Source of the DNA: Streptomyces soli
GTDB taxonomy: Bacteria; Actinomycetota; Actinomycetes; Streptomycetales; Streptomycetaceae
Assembly (NCBI RefSeq): GCF_003999195.1
Contig: NZ_RJVR01000106.1
Span: forward strand, 1-64,000
Length of the DNA: 64,000 nucleotides
Reading direction: 5' to 3'
Made by a program: the position numbers and the translations under genes. This document shows positions 43,601 to 52,930 of the stretch, piece by piece (the first letter of the stretch is position 1; every line of letters begins with the position of its first letter). A model generated the notes under the pieces. That model did no database searches, was not told where the DNA came from, and saw only the letters and a list, made by a program, of their open reading frames with translations.

Positions 43601-45442
43601 CTAAGGCCCTGTGGCCGTGGGCTCAGTTTCCGGCCAGATGATGTCCTTCAGCCGGTCCAGGTCCTGCGCCGTGAATCCGGCGGGCCGCATGACGGCATTC
43701 CAGCCGTCGACGTACGCGGCCTTGTACGTGTGGCCGTGGCCGTCCGGTACGTCCGTGGAGAACGGCAGGTCGGCGGTGACCTGCCAGAAGGTCACGAAGG
43801 GCATCCAGACCATCGCTTGGAGCACATCTCTGCCGGGCGCCTCGCCGATCCATTCGGGTTTGGAGAGGGCCAGCTGGGGGCTCCACCAGACGATCGGATC
43901 GGAAGGGTGCATGAGGTAGAGCACCCTCGTACCGTCCCACGGCTGGTCCGTCGGAGGTATTCCGGTGGCCGGGTCGTCGGTGAACCGGACGGTTCGCCCC
44001 TCCTTGTAGACGGGCTTGATTTCGGGACTCCCCGCGTCGCGGTGATCGCTGAACTCGCGGAACAGCGTGTTGAAGTTGGGCGGGCCGACGAGCAGGGTGC
44101 CGGCGGTGCGGTTGCGCAGGTCGTACTCCCCGCTGAAGGCCGTCTCACCGCCGAACGATCCCAGGCTCTCACCCGCCACGAACAGCCGCGGACGCTGGTC
44201 CTGCGGCAGCTTGGACCAGGTGTCGTAGACCGCGTCGAAGAGTTCGCGGCCGGCCTCGCGCGCCTTGGACTGATCGACGAGATACGACAGCCACGACGGC
44301 AGGTACGAGTACTGCATCGCCACGGTGGCCGAGTCGCCGTTGCCGAGGTACTCGAACGAGTCCACAGCGGCGGGGTCGACCCAGCCGCTGCCTGTCGTGG
44401 TCATCACGAGCAGGTTCTCGCGCTCGAAGCCGCCTGCCCGTTCGAGGTCCGCGACGGCTCGGGCCGCCCGGGTCTCCGCATCGTCGGAGGTCGCCAGCCC
44501 GGCGTAGGCCCGGATGGGCTGCTGCGCCGCGCGGTGGGTGAAGGCGCCGATGTCCCGGGCCGACGGCCCGCTGCCGGTGAAAGCACGGCCTTGCCTGCCC
44601 AGCGAGTCCCACGGCACGAGAGAACCGGGCCCGCCCGAGCGCAGGGCAGACGTGGGCTGGTGCACGCCTTCCGGTGTCTGCGTGTCACGCAGCGAGAACG
44701 CCTCGTTGGCCGCGTTCACGAAGCCGCCCAGCAGCAGCCCGGTGAACGCGGACCACGCCAGACCCGCCACCAGGAGCCAGCCGACCGCCCGTGCTGCTCG
44801 CCTGCCGATCCAGCGCCCGAGCAGGCGGGCGGCCCAACGGTACAGGCTCCGGATCCCCCGCCCGGCCAGCAGCAGGAGGTAGAAGACGAGAGCCGCGACG
44901 AACGGGCAGGCGGCTGCGGTGAGGACGTTGTAGTCGGTGACCCCCATGAGAGCGCGGATCTCGTGCTGCCAGTACTGTCCGAGCCCGAACGAGAGGCCGA
45001 ACAGCACGATCGCGCTGAGGAGCAGGACGAGCCAAGACCTGCGCGATGCGCTCCGCGCGTCCCGGTCGGCGAAAGCGCGCCAGACGTAGGCCACGACCAC
45101 GGCGAGCCCGTACCCGATGGCAGCGCTGATGCCGCAGATCAGTCCTTGGAGTATGCCTCCGCGGGGAAGCAGCGACGGAGTGAAGGACAGGCACGCCAGG
45201 ACGAGCGCGCCCCAGCAGCCGGGCAGCGTGACGTGGAGGAGCCGGCGGCGCTTCCCGGAGTCGGGGGACGGCTCTGCGCGGGACGGGGGAGATGGCTCGA
45301 CGTGCTCGGCCCCCGGCTCCCTCGATGCGTCGCCCCCGCCCCCGGTCTCGGCCGTGTCCGTACCGCCAGGCCGGTCCACCCTGCCGTCCTCCTTGCGTGG
45401 TGTCGGCCCTTCCGACGGAGAGACTGGCGGGTCGTGGCTCAT
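43601..45442 (-). CDS. Membrane alpha/beta-hydrolase family protein (Abhydrolase_9)
   Basis: About 613 residues. After an acidic, disordered N terminus come four to five membrane helices (to about residue 250), then a soluble hydrolase domain. The nucleophile elbow is LFVAGESLGSFGGETAFSG and the late His lies in VPDGHGHTYK. This layout matches the actinobacterial 'alpha/beta-hydrolase family' membrane proteins. ATG 45442 follows GGAGGAAAGCC. Probably a membrane-anchored esterase acting on a lipid or cell-envelope ester; this is not proven. 45443-45706 carries no gene. Confidence 0.85.
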   Translation of the reverse strand: MSHDPPVSPSEGPTPRKEDGRVDRPGGTDTAETGGGGDASREPGAEHVEPSPPSRAEPSPDSGKRRRLLHVTLPGCWGALVLACLSFTPSLLPRGGILQGLICGISAAIGYGLAVVVAYVWRAFADRDARSASRRSWLVLLLSAIVLFGLSFGLGQYWQHEIRALMGVTDYNVLTAAACPFVAALVFYLLLLAGRGIRSLYRWAARLLGRWIGRRAARAVGWLLVAGLAWSAFTGLLLGGFVNAANEAFSLRDTQTPEGVHQPTSALRSGGPGSLVPWDSLGRQGRAFTGSGPSARDIGAFTHRAAQQPIRAYAGLATSDDAETRAARAVADLERAGGFERENLLVMTTTGSGWVDPAAVDSFEYLGNGDSATVAMQYSYLPSWLSYLVDQSKAREAGRELFDAVYDTWSKLPQDQRPRLFVAGESLGSFGGETAFSGEYDLRNRTAGTLLVGPPNFNTLFREFSDHRDAGSPEIKPVYKEGRTVRFTDDPATGIPPTDQPWDGTRVLYLMHPSDPIVWWSPQLALSKPEWIGEAPGRDVLQAMVWMPFVTFWQVTADLPFSTDVPDGHGHTYKAAYVDGWNAVMRPAGFTAQDLDRLKDIIWPETEPTATGP

Positions 45443-45706
45443 GGCTTTCCTCCGGGACAATGCTCCCAAGGCCCGGCTGGTAGTGCCATCCGGGTCACTG
45501 CCCCCCAGTCCCCCATGAGCTGACCGCGTTGCATCCCATGCGGCCGATCAGGCGTCCACGGTGGACATGCCGCGCAGGGTGACCGCTCGTTGAGGTGCCC
45601 TGAAGTGGATGCCTGCGGACGTTCAGGGAGCCGGCTCGCCCGGTACGCAGTGCTCGAGATTCCTGTCCGGCAGCCGGTGGAGCGGCGGGAGGTTGCCCCG
45701 TCGCGG

Positions 45707-46123
45707 TCAGTGCAGGATCTTCTCCTTGACCCGGCGGAACTCCTCATCGGAGATGTCGCCCTTGGCGCGGATCTCCGAGAGTTGCGCAAGTTCCTCGATC
45801 TCGCTGGGCGTTCCTGTACCCCGGGCGGTTTCACGCACATAGGTGTCGAATGCCTGCTGCTTGGCCCGGGCCTGCTCCGTCTCGCGCCTGCCCATGCCCT
45901 TGCCGCGGGCGAGGACGTATACGAAGACGCCGAGGAAGGGAAGAACGATCGCGAAGACGAGCCACCCGGCCTTGGCCCAGCCGCTCATGGTGTCGTCACG
46001 GAAGATGTCAGTGATGATCCGGAAGAGCAGGAAGATCCACAGGACCCACAGGAAGATCCACATCATGGTCCAGAATGCGCCCAGAAGCGGATAGTCGTAC
46101 GCCATGTACACGGAACTGTCCAT
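45707..46123 (-). CDS. PLDc_N / SHOCT small membrane protein
   Basis: 138 residues. Two membrane helices (FWTMMWIFLWVLWIFLLFRI and AGWLVFAIVLPFLGVFVYVL) with the GxxxV-Y-ARG pattern of the PLDc_N domain, then a charged linker and a C-terminal SHOCT domain (EELAQLSEIRAKGDISDEEF). Typical of Streptomyces SHOCT membrane proteins; function unknown. ATG 46123 follows GGGAGAAGG. A fragment of a paralogue remains at 41500-41611. Confidence 0.85.
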   Translation of the reverse strand: MDSSVYMAYDYPLLGAFWTMMWIFLWVLWIFLLFRIITDIFRDDTMSGWAKAGWLVFAIVLPFLGVFVYVLARGKGMGRRETEQARAKQQAFDTYVRETARGTGTPSEIEELAQLSEIRAKGDISDEEFRRVKEKILH

Positions 46124-46228
46124 TGCCTTCTCCCATCCATGTGTCCCCCGGCGGTGTCCGAGCGTGCGTGATTCGCGGGGCTGGACGCCTCACCCGGCGT
46201 GGGTGAGATTCCGGCGGTCCCGGGTTGG

Positions 46229-46569
46229 TCAGTCCTCGGTCTCGCCCTGCAGCGGCAGCCCGAACGCCTCCCCGTTGCTGCGGGCAGCCGATACGACACA
46301 GGCACTGCCGACGACGGGGGCGATGGCCAGGAGCGTGCCCCGGATCTTCTCCGGCGGCACACCGAGTTCTTTGGGCGCCGATGGTGAGCAGGTAGGAGGC
46401 GGGGGCAGCGTCCATGGCCACCGGTGTCGCGATGCGCACTAGGGGTACGTTTCGGGGTTCAGACCCGACCGTTCGAGGGTGTCGTCATCTGGACGATCGT
46501 TTCGAAAACGGGGGTGTCGGCCTGCGCGAGTGCTGCGACACCAGCGGCTGCCGACCTCTCCTCGGTCAT
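46229..46569 (-). pseudogene. CMD-family protein with several lesions
   Basis: MTEERSAAAGVAALAQADTP starts at ATG 46569 with GGGAGAGCGTGAG upstream. LERSGLNPETYP, RIATPVAMDAAPASYLLTIG and ELGVPPEKIRGTLLAIAPVV are then in three different frames, with shifts near 46482, 46440 and 46385, ending LPLQGETED. The parts together match the family of the intact protein at 40439. Three lesions within 340 bp argue for real decay rather than a single sequencing error. Confidence 0.7.
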
Positions 46570-46783
46570 CTCACGCTCTCCCTTCGTGCGTGCTGTCCTT
46601 CCTGCACAGCTCACCCCGGTATACGAGGCATCGCCTGTGGTGGGTGATTTCTGCTCCGTCGGGCGACCAGCGGTCAGCCGGGCGTACCAGCGTGAAGGGG
46701 CCAGGATCCTCCGCGTCGTCGGGGAGGAGTTCATCGCCTGCCTCCCGGTTCGGGCCGGTGACCGGCGCGATGCGCTGCCGCCG

Positions 46784-48151
46784 TCACCGGTCGAGGGTTT
46801 TCGTGGCGCCGGTCCCAGCGCCCTCGGAGCCCGTGCCCGGCCTGTCGGCCGCTGCGCTGAGAATGCCGAGAATCACCAGGATGAAGACCACGATGCCCAG
46901 GATGAGTGCTACGGATGCCGGGGTGGGGTAGTTCCACAGCAGCAGGGCGAGCGCGCCTGCGGCGATGAGGACGCCGGTGGTCCAGCCGCGGTGGGTGTCC
47001 AGCCAGTGGCCCGGGCTGCCGGTGCGCAGGCCGGAGTGGGCCAGGGCCCGGCCGGCGGCTCCGGTGCTCCAGGCGGCGCCGGAGCGTACGGCGCGGGCAC
47101 CGCGGCCGGGCCCGTACAGGTAGGCCGCGAGGGCAGTGATCACCGCGATGACGAGGATGGTACGGGCGCTCTCGCGCAGGAAGCGGACGAGCGTGTCAAA
47201 AATGCTGGCGGCCGCGTCCCTTGGCAGCGTGGCCGGGGGGACGGAGTCCAGATACACCCCGCGCATGACCGCGAGCCCGGTGAGCAGCACGATCATCATC
47301 AGGCCGATCCCGATCGCGGCGCTCATCAGTGCCACCCTGTGCGCAGGCACCGTCCAGACGGCGAGTGCGGCCAGCGCGAGGGCCACGACGGGCAGCCAGG
47401 TGCCGACGACGTCGAGCAGGCGCATGGCGCCCTGCGCCTTGTGGAGCTTGTCGGTCTTCAGCAGCGGAACGGTCCGGTCGGCCGAGGGAATGGCGGCCGC
47501 CTTCTCGAATCCGGCGTCCACCAGGCGCTGCTTGACGTTGTCCACGACGGTGCCGATGTCCAGGACGATGGTGTTCCCCCGCGCTTGCACCGCGCTGCTC
47601 CCCTCGCCGGTGAGGACCTTCAACACCGCGGCGTGGGCACGGCGGTTGGCCACCTCCCACACTTGGGCGAACTGGTCGCTGGTCACCACCTTCGACGCCA
47701 CGCCGCGCACAGCGTTGGTGAGCGCGCTCTTCAAAGGGCCGGCCAGCGCCGGGGTGCGGTCTACCACCGCGGGCGGCGCGCCGGCCTTCTGGAGAGCCGC
47801 GGCGAGGGACTTGGTGATCGCGTTGACGTCGACATTGCTGACCACTTGGTTGGTCAGCCGGTCGGTCACCACATGCTGCACGGCGCGATCGGAGGCGAGG
47901 GGTGCCACGGTCTGCACGTACCGGTCGGTGTCGGAGACCGTGCTGTGCACCCAAGTGGCGACGACGGCGAGCGGGGCGAAGAGGAAGGCCAGTACCAGCA
48001 GGACGGATCCTGCCGTGTAGCGCAGGCGCCGGTGGGGCACCGCGGCGGCCTTGCGCAGCCTGTCGTACTCCTCACGTTCGGCGGCGCTCAGGGCGGCCTG
48101 CTCTTCGGGCCGGCCGGGGCCTTGGGCGGCGGAGGGGTCGGACGGGGCCAT
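46784..48151 (-). CDS. Large membrane protein with extracytoplasmic domain
   Basis: 455 residues. Cytoplasmic N terminus, first membrane helix (YTAGSVLLVLAFLFAPLAVV), a long outside region of ~190 residues (VNAITKSLAAALQKAGAPPA and following helices), then four to five helices and a short cytoplasmic tail. Matches a conserved Streptomyces membrane-protein family of unknown function, with no catalytic motif. ATG 48151 follows GGGAGGAGCCG. Transcribed with DUF2252 upstream and the CMD/SHOCT genes downstream. Confidence 0.8.
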   Translation of the reverse strand: MAPSDPSAAQGPGRPEEQAALSAAEREEYDRLRKAAAVPHRRLRYTAGSVLLVLAFLFAPLAVVATWVHSTVSDTDRYVQTVAPLASDRAVQHVVTDRLTNQVVSNVDVNAITKSLAAALQKAGAPPAVVDRTPALAGPLKSALTNAVRGVASKVVTSDQFAQVWEVANRRAHAAVLKVLTGEGSSAVQARGNTIVLDIGTVVDNVKQRLVDAGFEKAAAIPSADRTVPLLKTDKLHKAQGAMRLLDVVGTWLPVVALALAALAVWTVPAHRVALMSAAIGIGLMMIVLLTGLAVMRGVYLDSVPPATLPRDAAASIFDTLVRFLRESARTILVIAVITALAAYLYGPGRGARAVRSGAAWSTGAAGRALAHSGLRTGSPGHWLDTHRGWTTGVLIAAGALALLLWNYPTPASVALILGIVVFILVILGILSAAADRPGTGSEGAGTGATKTLDR

Positions 48152-48261
48152 CGGCTCCTCCCTTCACGCGCGGAACCGACCCTGGCCGGCCGGTGATCTC
48201 CACCGTGGCCACCGCCGCGGCTGCTCCGCATCGCCCGGGACGGGTGAGTGACGGTGTCGCA

Positions 48262-49659
48262 TCAGGCGGTTGCGGCGGTGATGCGGCCAGTGCGCGCGGC
48301 CTCGGCGAACGTGTCGTAGTCGCGTTGGTTCTGGTCGGCGTAGGCCTCGGCGAACTCCGCCAGGGCCTTGTCGAAGGCATCCCCGGTGCCCAGGTATGCG
48401 GCTATGGCGATTGCGTCGCCGGAGCGGGCGTGGGCCCGGGCCAGACAGGCGCCGCACAGGCGGGCGAAGATCCGCATCATGTCCCAGGTCATGGTGTCGG
48501 GCTGGGCGATGCCCTTCCAGTCGTGCAGCTGCCGGATGTAGAAGTCGCGCTGCCGGTCGTCGGTGCCGGTGACGCGTTCCCAGCCGAGGAAGATGTCGCC
48601 GGCGGCCTGCATCAGCCGCTGCCCGGCGACGACCCGGCGGCCCTGGTTGTCGTATCCGCCCGGCCCCGTGTACGGGGCGAGTACCGATTCCCCCGCCTCC
48701 TTGGCCTGGAGGAACAGCGGATCCCCGTCGTCCCGGCCGAGCAGGAGGAAGATCCAGCAGCGGGTGCCCACACTGCCGACGCCCACGACCTTGTGCGCCA
48801 TGTCGACCACGCGGAAGCGGCCGAGCAGATGGCGCCGTTCCGAGGAGAGGCTTTCTGCATACCGCTCGATGAGCAGCCGTAGATTCCGCTCCAGGTGGGC
48901 GCGTTCGGCCCCGGGCAGCAGGTCGCCGAGGGGGGTGATCAGTGGGGGGTCGGGAGCGATCCGGCGCTCGCCGCCGACGAGATGGGTGAGCTTGGCGAAC
49001 GCCTGCAGGTGGTCGCGGGTGCGCGCCTTAGCCAGGGCCCGGTCGGTCCTGTGCCGGACGCTCCGTTCCGCCACCACGTGCGCGAGGTCCTCGGCCTCGT
49101 CGCGGGCGTACCAGATGTCGAGGGTGCGCATGGTGGAGAAGCGCTGCATCCGCTCCCTGTACGCCCGGACGGCTTCCTGCACGACGGCGTCGCGCTGCCG
49201 GCCGGAGAAGCCGTTGGCCCGCCCTGCGATGGCGAAGCTGGCGGCAAGCCGCTTGACGTCCCACTCGAACGGGCCCGGCAGAGTCTCGTCGAAGTCGTTG
49301 ATGTCGAAGACCAGGCGCCGTTCGGGGGAGGCCAGCAGCCGGAAGTTCAGCAGGTGCGCGTCGCCGCACAGCTGCGCGGTGAGGCCGGTATGGGGTGCCC
49401 GGCCGAGGTCGGCGGCCATGATCCCCGCGGCGCCGCGGTAGAAGCGGAACGGTGACTCCAGCATCCGGCCGTAGCGGATCGGCACCAGCTCCGGTACGCG
49501 GGTTGCGGACTGGCGCTCGAGGACGCCGAGGGGATCCGGCCGCTCCTCGCCCGGTACGAACCGGGCATGGCCGGAACGCGGTACTTGGGAGCGGGCGGCC
49601 TTGCCGTGGGCGGCTCGCTCGGCCGGGGTGGAATGGCGGGCCGGATGCGTCGTTGTCAC
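48262..49659 (-). CDS. DUF2252 family protein (intact)
   Basis: 465 residues, full length. LVPIRYGRMLESPFRFYRGA, AQLCGDAHLLNFRLLASPER and FDINDFDETLPGPFEWDVKR are family landmarks; GDAH and NDFDE resemble the catalytic and metal-binding loops of kinase-like (phosphotransferase) folds. The biochemical role is not established. GTG 49659 has AAGGAGGAACCCC upstream. Its broken paralogue is at 40940-41361. Downstream of the 68-aa gene and the LuxR gene, in the same direction. Confidence 0.88.
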   Translation of the reverse strand: MTTTHPARHSTPAERAAHGKAARSQVPRSGHARFVPGEERPDPLGVLERQSATRVPELVPIRYGRMLESPFRFYRGAAGIMAADLGRAPHTGLTAQLCGDAHLLNFRLLASPERRLVFDINDFDETLPGPFEWDVKRLAASFAIAGRANGFSGRQRDAVVQEAVRAYRERMQRFSTMRTLDIWYARDEAEDLAHVVAERSVRHRTDRALAKARTRDHLQAFAKLTHLVGGERRIAPDPPLITPLGDLLPGAERAHLERNLRLLIERYAESLSSERRHLLGRFRVVDMAHKVVGVGSVGTRCWIFLLLGRDDGDPLFLQAKEAGESVLAPYTGPGGYDNQGRRVVAGQRLMQAAGDIFLGWERVTGTDDRQRDFYIRQLHDWKGIAQPDTMTWDMMRIFARLCGACLARAHARSGDAIAIAAYLGTGDAFDKALAEFAEAYADQNQRDYDTFAEAARTGRITAATA

Positions 49660-49682
49660 GGGGTTCCTCCTTGCTCCCGGCG

Positions 49683-49889
49683 TCAGTCCGCGAGTCGGCG
49701 CATTTCCTCGACGCGCAGGCCGAGATCCCGGAAACGGTTCAGCAGCCCGTACAGATGCGCCTCGTCCGTCACCGCCCCGAAGAACAGCGTCTGCCGGGGA
49801 GCCAGCACCCGTTGCAGCTCTGGGAACGCCTCGGCCAGGACCACGGAGACGTGGCCGGTGACACGGAACTCGTACTGCATGTGCTCCAC
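49683..49889 (-). CDS. Hypothetical 68-aa protein
   Basis: Soluble, alpha/beta-looking (QYEFRVTGHVSVVLAEAFPE, then LYGLLNRFRDLGLRVEEMRR). GTG 49889 follows GGGAGGAGCG. It ends 23 bp before the DUF2252 start and is probably co-transcribed with it. Small proteins with this kind of sequence are common in Streptomyces stress regions; no function is known. Confidence 0.65.
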   Translation of the reverse strand: MEHMQYEFRVTGHVSVVLAEAFPELQRVLAPRQTLFFGAVTDEAHLYGLLNRFRDLGLRVEEMRRLAD

Positions 49890-49990
49890 CGCTCCTCCCC
49901 GCGCGTGGAAAACCGTCTTCCCGCATGTTGCCCGCCGTGCGACGGGACGGCATCACCCTCAGGAGGTGACCGCACGGCAGGGCCGGCGGC

Positions 49991-52690
49991 TCACAGAAGG
50001 CGGAGTTCACGGCCGCGCTCGACCGCTTCCCGGCGGCGGGAGACGCACAACTTGCGGTAGATGCTCCGCAGGTGTGTCTTGATGGTGTTGACGGACAGGT
50101 GCAGGGCGGCGGCGATCTCGTCGGTGGACATCATCTGCTCCAGGTGCGCGAGCACCTCGCGTTCACGGCCGGTCAGCGGTTCGGTCAGGATCGGGTCGTC
50201 CTGGCGGTCCGGTGGCGGAGCGGTGAGCCAGGCATGTACGCCAAGTGGGCCGTCCGAGCGGTGGAGCAGATGCCGCATCCAGGGTCCGGCTTCGGTGAAA
50301 GGCCGTCGCAGTTGTTCGGGGCGTGCCGCGTCCAGAGCCTGGGCGAGCAGGGCGTGAGCGGCTGCAGGGTCGCCGTCCAGCATTGCGGCGCGGGTCCGCA
50401 GCAGGCGGATCCGTACGCGATCGGGCAGGCTCAGCCCCGGTGAGTCGTCGATCGATGCGACGAGGCGCAGAGCGGTCTTGGTGTGCCCGGCGGCGAGGTG
50501 GGCGAGCGCGAGGGCGACGGTCCGGGACGGACCTCCGGACTCGGCTCCGTCCAGGGCGGAGATCGCCGCCGCGTGGTCTCCGCGGGCCAGGGCGGTGGTG
50601 GAGCGCGCGACGGCCAGGCGTCCTGCGGGCCACAGAAGGAGGGACGGGCCGAGTTCGTCCAGGGCCGCGAGGGCCGCAGCCCCCCGGCCCCGCGCCACTT
50701 CCACCCGGGACCACAGGATCGCCCTCTCGGTCATCAGGACCGGGTCGTTGCAGGTGTCGGAGAGCGCCTCGGCCGGACCGAGGTGGTGAATCGCGGTGCA
50801 GACATCGCCGCGTTCGAACGCCACGATGGCCAGCGCCAGGTGACCGGCCCCCGAACGGCAGGGCTCGGGTATGCAGAGCTGGTCGGCGACGGCGAGGGAG
50901 CACCGGGCGTGGTCTGCCGCTACGGTCAGCGCCCCGTCGATACCCTCGGCCAAGGCGAGCCGCCCCAAGCACTGATGCCGCACGAGGTACGTGGCTTCGG
51001 CCGTGCAGGCCCGTACGGCCTCCGTGAACGCGGTCCTGGCGTCGTCGAGGCGTCCGGACTTCAGCAGGGCGCAGGCCAGCCCGTGGCGTCGCAGCACCTC
51101 GATCTCGGGGTGTTCCTTGATCCGGAATGGTGGCAGCTGCGCCATGAGTTCCCCGACGTGGCGTGCCGCCTCCTCGGCCGCCGCCGAGGCGTCTGCACCT
51201 GCGTGCTGCTGCTCGTACGGTTCGGACAGCAGCCGTAGCAGGGCGTGGGTGAGCTGCGTCTCGGGCGTGGGCCGTGCTCCCTTGCCGTGCAGGTGGTGCT
51301 CGGCCCGCGCGAGGTGCGCGCGGCAGCCCGCGGCGTCGCCCCGGGACAGGTGGCAGGCCCCCGCGACCATGGCCGGTTCGGCTCCCGGGACGTCCTCGGG
51401 CATGCGCGAGAAGAGCCCTTCGAGCCCCTCGGCGTCGGGGCCGGCCAGCAGACGCCCGATCATCAGGTCCTGGACGGCCGCGGTGGCGCCGTACTGCCAG
51501 TCCCCGCCCGCGGCCGCGTGGGCCAGGGCCTCGGCGGCTTGGCCGGAACCGGTGAACCACCGTGCGGCCAGGCGGTGCAGCTTTGGTTCGAGGCCGGGCC
51601 GCTGGCTGCGCAGGTGCGCATGGAGCACCTCGGCGAACAACGGGTGGAAGCGACACCACCTGGTGTCGGCGATGGGTTCGACGAAGGCGTTGGCACGCGT
51701 CAGCCCCGTCAGGATCCGCTCGGCGTCCTCGCGCCCGGTCAGCGCGTTGGCCAGCTCGGGGTGCACCCGGTCCAGGATGCTGACACGCAGCAGCAGTTCC
51801 CGGGTCGTGGCGGGTTGTGCGTCGAGGACCTCGGCGAGTAGGTAGTCGGCAACCGCGTCCTTGGAGGCGGTGAACGACCGGACGAAGCCGTCCGCGTCAC
51901 CCGACCCCCGCATGGCCAGGGCGCACAGCCGCAGCCCGGCGGCCCAGCCCCCGGTGCGGCTGGTGAGGGCGTCCACGGTCTCCCCGCCCGGCACCAGGCC
52001 GTGCCCCCGCAGCAGAACGGCCACCTCGTGCGGGGTGAACGCCAGGTCGGCGCCTCGGATCTCGCAAAGTCGGTCCTCGGTACGGTAGCGGTGGAGCGGC
52101 AGCAAGGGATCCACCCGGCTGGTGAGCACCAGGCGCAACCGCGGCCCGGCGTGGTCCAGGACGAATCCCAGGCCCGATGCCACCTCTCGGCCGGGCACCT
52201 TGTCCAGGCCGTCGAGCACGAGGACCACCGGCTCGGGCAGCCGTTCCAGGGCGGAGCAGAGACGGACCAGCAGTGAGTGATCGACGCTGCCGGCACAGAC
52301 GGGCAGGACGATGTCACCGGTGAGCCCGAGAAGCCCGCGTTGGAGTGCCTCCACGATGTAGGCCCAGAAGACACCGGGGGTGTCGTCGCAGTCCAGGTTC
52401 ACCCACACCACCGGCCCGGGGGCTGTCGCCCATTGTGTCCAGGAGGAGACGAGGGTCGTCTTTCCGGCCCCTGCCGGGCCCGTGATGAGGGTGAGCGGCC
52501 CGTTCGTGCCATCGGTGAGCCGGTCTAGCAGTCGCTGTCTGCGGACGACGCACCGGGCGACGGCCGGGACCGAGAACGTCGCCGCGAGCAGCGGGTCCCC
52601 GGACGGATCCAGTGGTGCTCCCGCCGAGCCGAACGAGGGGACGACGGTGTTCTCGCCGCCCTCTGCGGCTGAGGCACTGGCTGGAAGCAT
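49991..52690 (-). CDS. LuxR/MalT-type ATP-dependent transcriptional regulator
   Basis: About 899 residues (LAL/MalT layout). Walker A is LTLITGPAGAGKTTLVSSWT and Walker B is PVVLVLDGLDKV; a helical TPR-like middle spans roughly residues 350-800. The C-terminal LuxR helix-turn-helix reads LTGREREVLAHLEQMMSTDE and AALHLSVNTIKTHLRSIYRK. ATG 52690 is chosen for GGGAGGGGAACGC directly upstream; the frame stays open far beyond it, but that is only antisense to the next gene. Signal unknown. The position at the head of the DUF2252/SHOCT region suggests it regulates those genes or the divergent lipid kinase. Confidence 0.9.
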   Translation of the reverse strand: MLPASASAAEGGENTVVPSFGSAGAPLDPSGDPLLAATFSVPAVARCVVRRQRLLDRLTDGTNGPLTLITGPAGAGKTTLVSSWTQWATAPGPVVWVNLDCDDTPGVFWAYIVEALQRGLLGLTGDIVLPVCAGSVDHSLLVRLCSALERLPEPVVLVLDGLDKVPGREVASGLGFVLDHAGPRLRLVLTSRVDPLLPLHRYRTEDRLCEIRGADLAFTPHEVAVLLRGHGLVPGGETVDALTSRTGGWAAGLRLCALAMRGSGDADGFVRSFTASKDAVADYLLAEVLDAQPATTRELLLRVSILDRVHPELANALTGREDAERILTGLTRANAFVEPIADTRWCRFHPLFAEVLHAHLRSQRPGLEPKLHRLAARWFTGSGQAAEALAHAAAGGDWQYGATAAVQDLMIGRLLAGPDAEGLEGLFSRMPEDVPGAEPAMVAGACHLSRGDAAGCRAHLARAEHHLHGKGARPTPETQLTHALLRLLSEPYEQQHAGADASAAAEEAARHVGELMAQLPPFRIKEHPEIEVLRRHGLACALLKSGRLDDARTAFTEAVRACTAEATYLVRHQCLGRLALAEGIDGALTVAADHARCSLAVADQLCIPEPCRSGAGHLALAIVAFERGDVCTAIHHLGPAEALSDTCNDPVLMTERAILWSRVEVARGRGAAALAALDELGPSLLLWPAGRLAVARSTTALARGDHAAAISALDGAESGGPSRTVALALAHLAAGHTKTALRLVASIDDSPGLSLPDRVRIRLLRTRAAMLDGDPAAAHALLAQALDAARPEQLRRPFTEAGPWMRHLLHRSDGPLGVHAWLTAPPPDRQDDPILTEPLTGREREVLAHLEQMMSTDEIAAALHLSVNTIKTHLRSIYRKLCVSRRREAVERGRELRLL

Positions 52691-52930
52691 GCGTTCCCCT
52701 CCCAGGAGGCGACGGATGGCCCCTGGCCGGGCATCGACTCCGGTCCCGACACTGCGTGAGCCGGACCGTGTCGGGGAGTTGGTTGGCATTCCCATGGTCA
52801 GGTGCTCGGCCGTTGATCGCCACACGACGGCGCGGGGACGGGTCGCCCGCGCCGGGTGATGCGCTTCGCGGACCGTGCCCGTGGAATGGAAGACGGGAGG
52901 AGCGGCTGAATCGACGGGAGGTCTGATCGC

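Noticed and set aside
43730-45523. A 597-residue plus-strand frame
   Set aside because: Complete antisense shadow of the membrane hydrolase gene, which has a clear GESLG motif and ribosome site.
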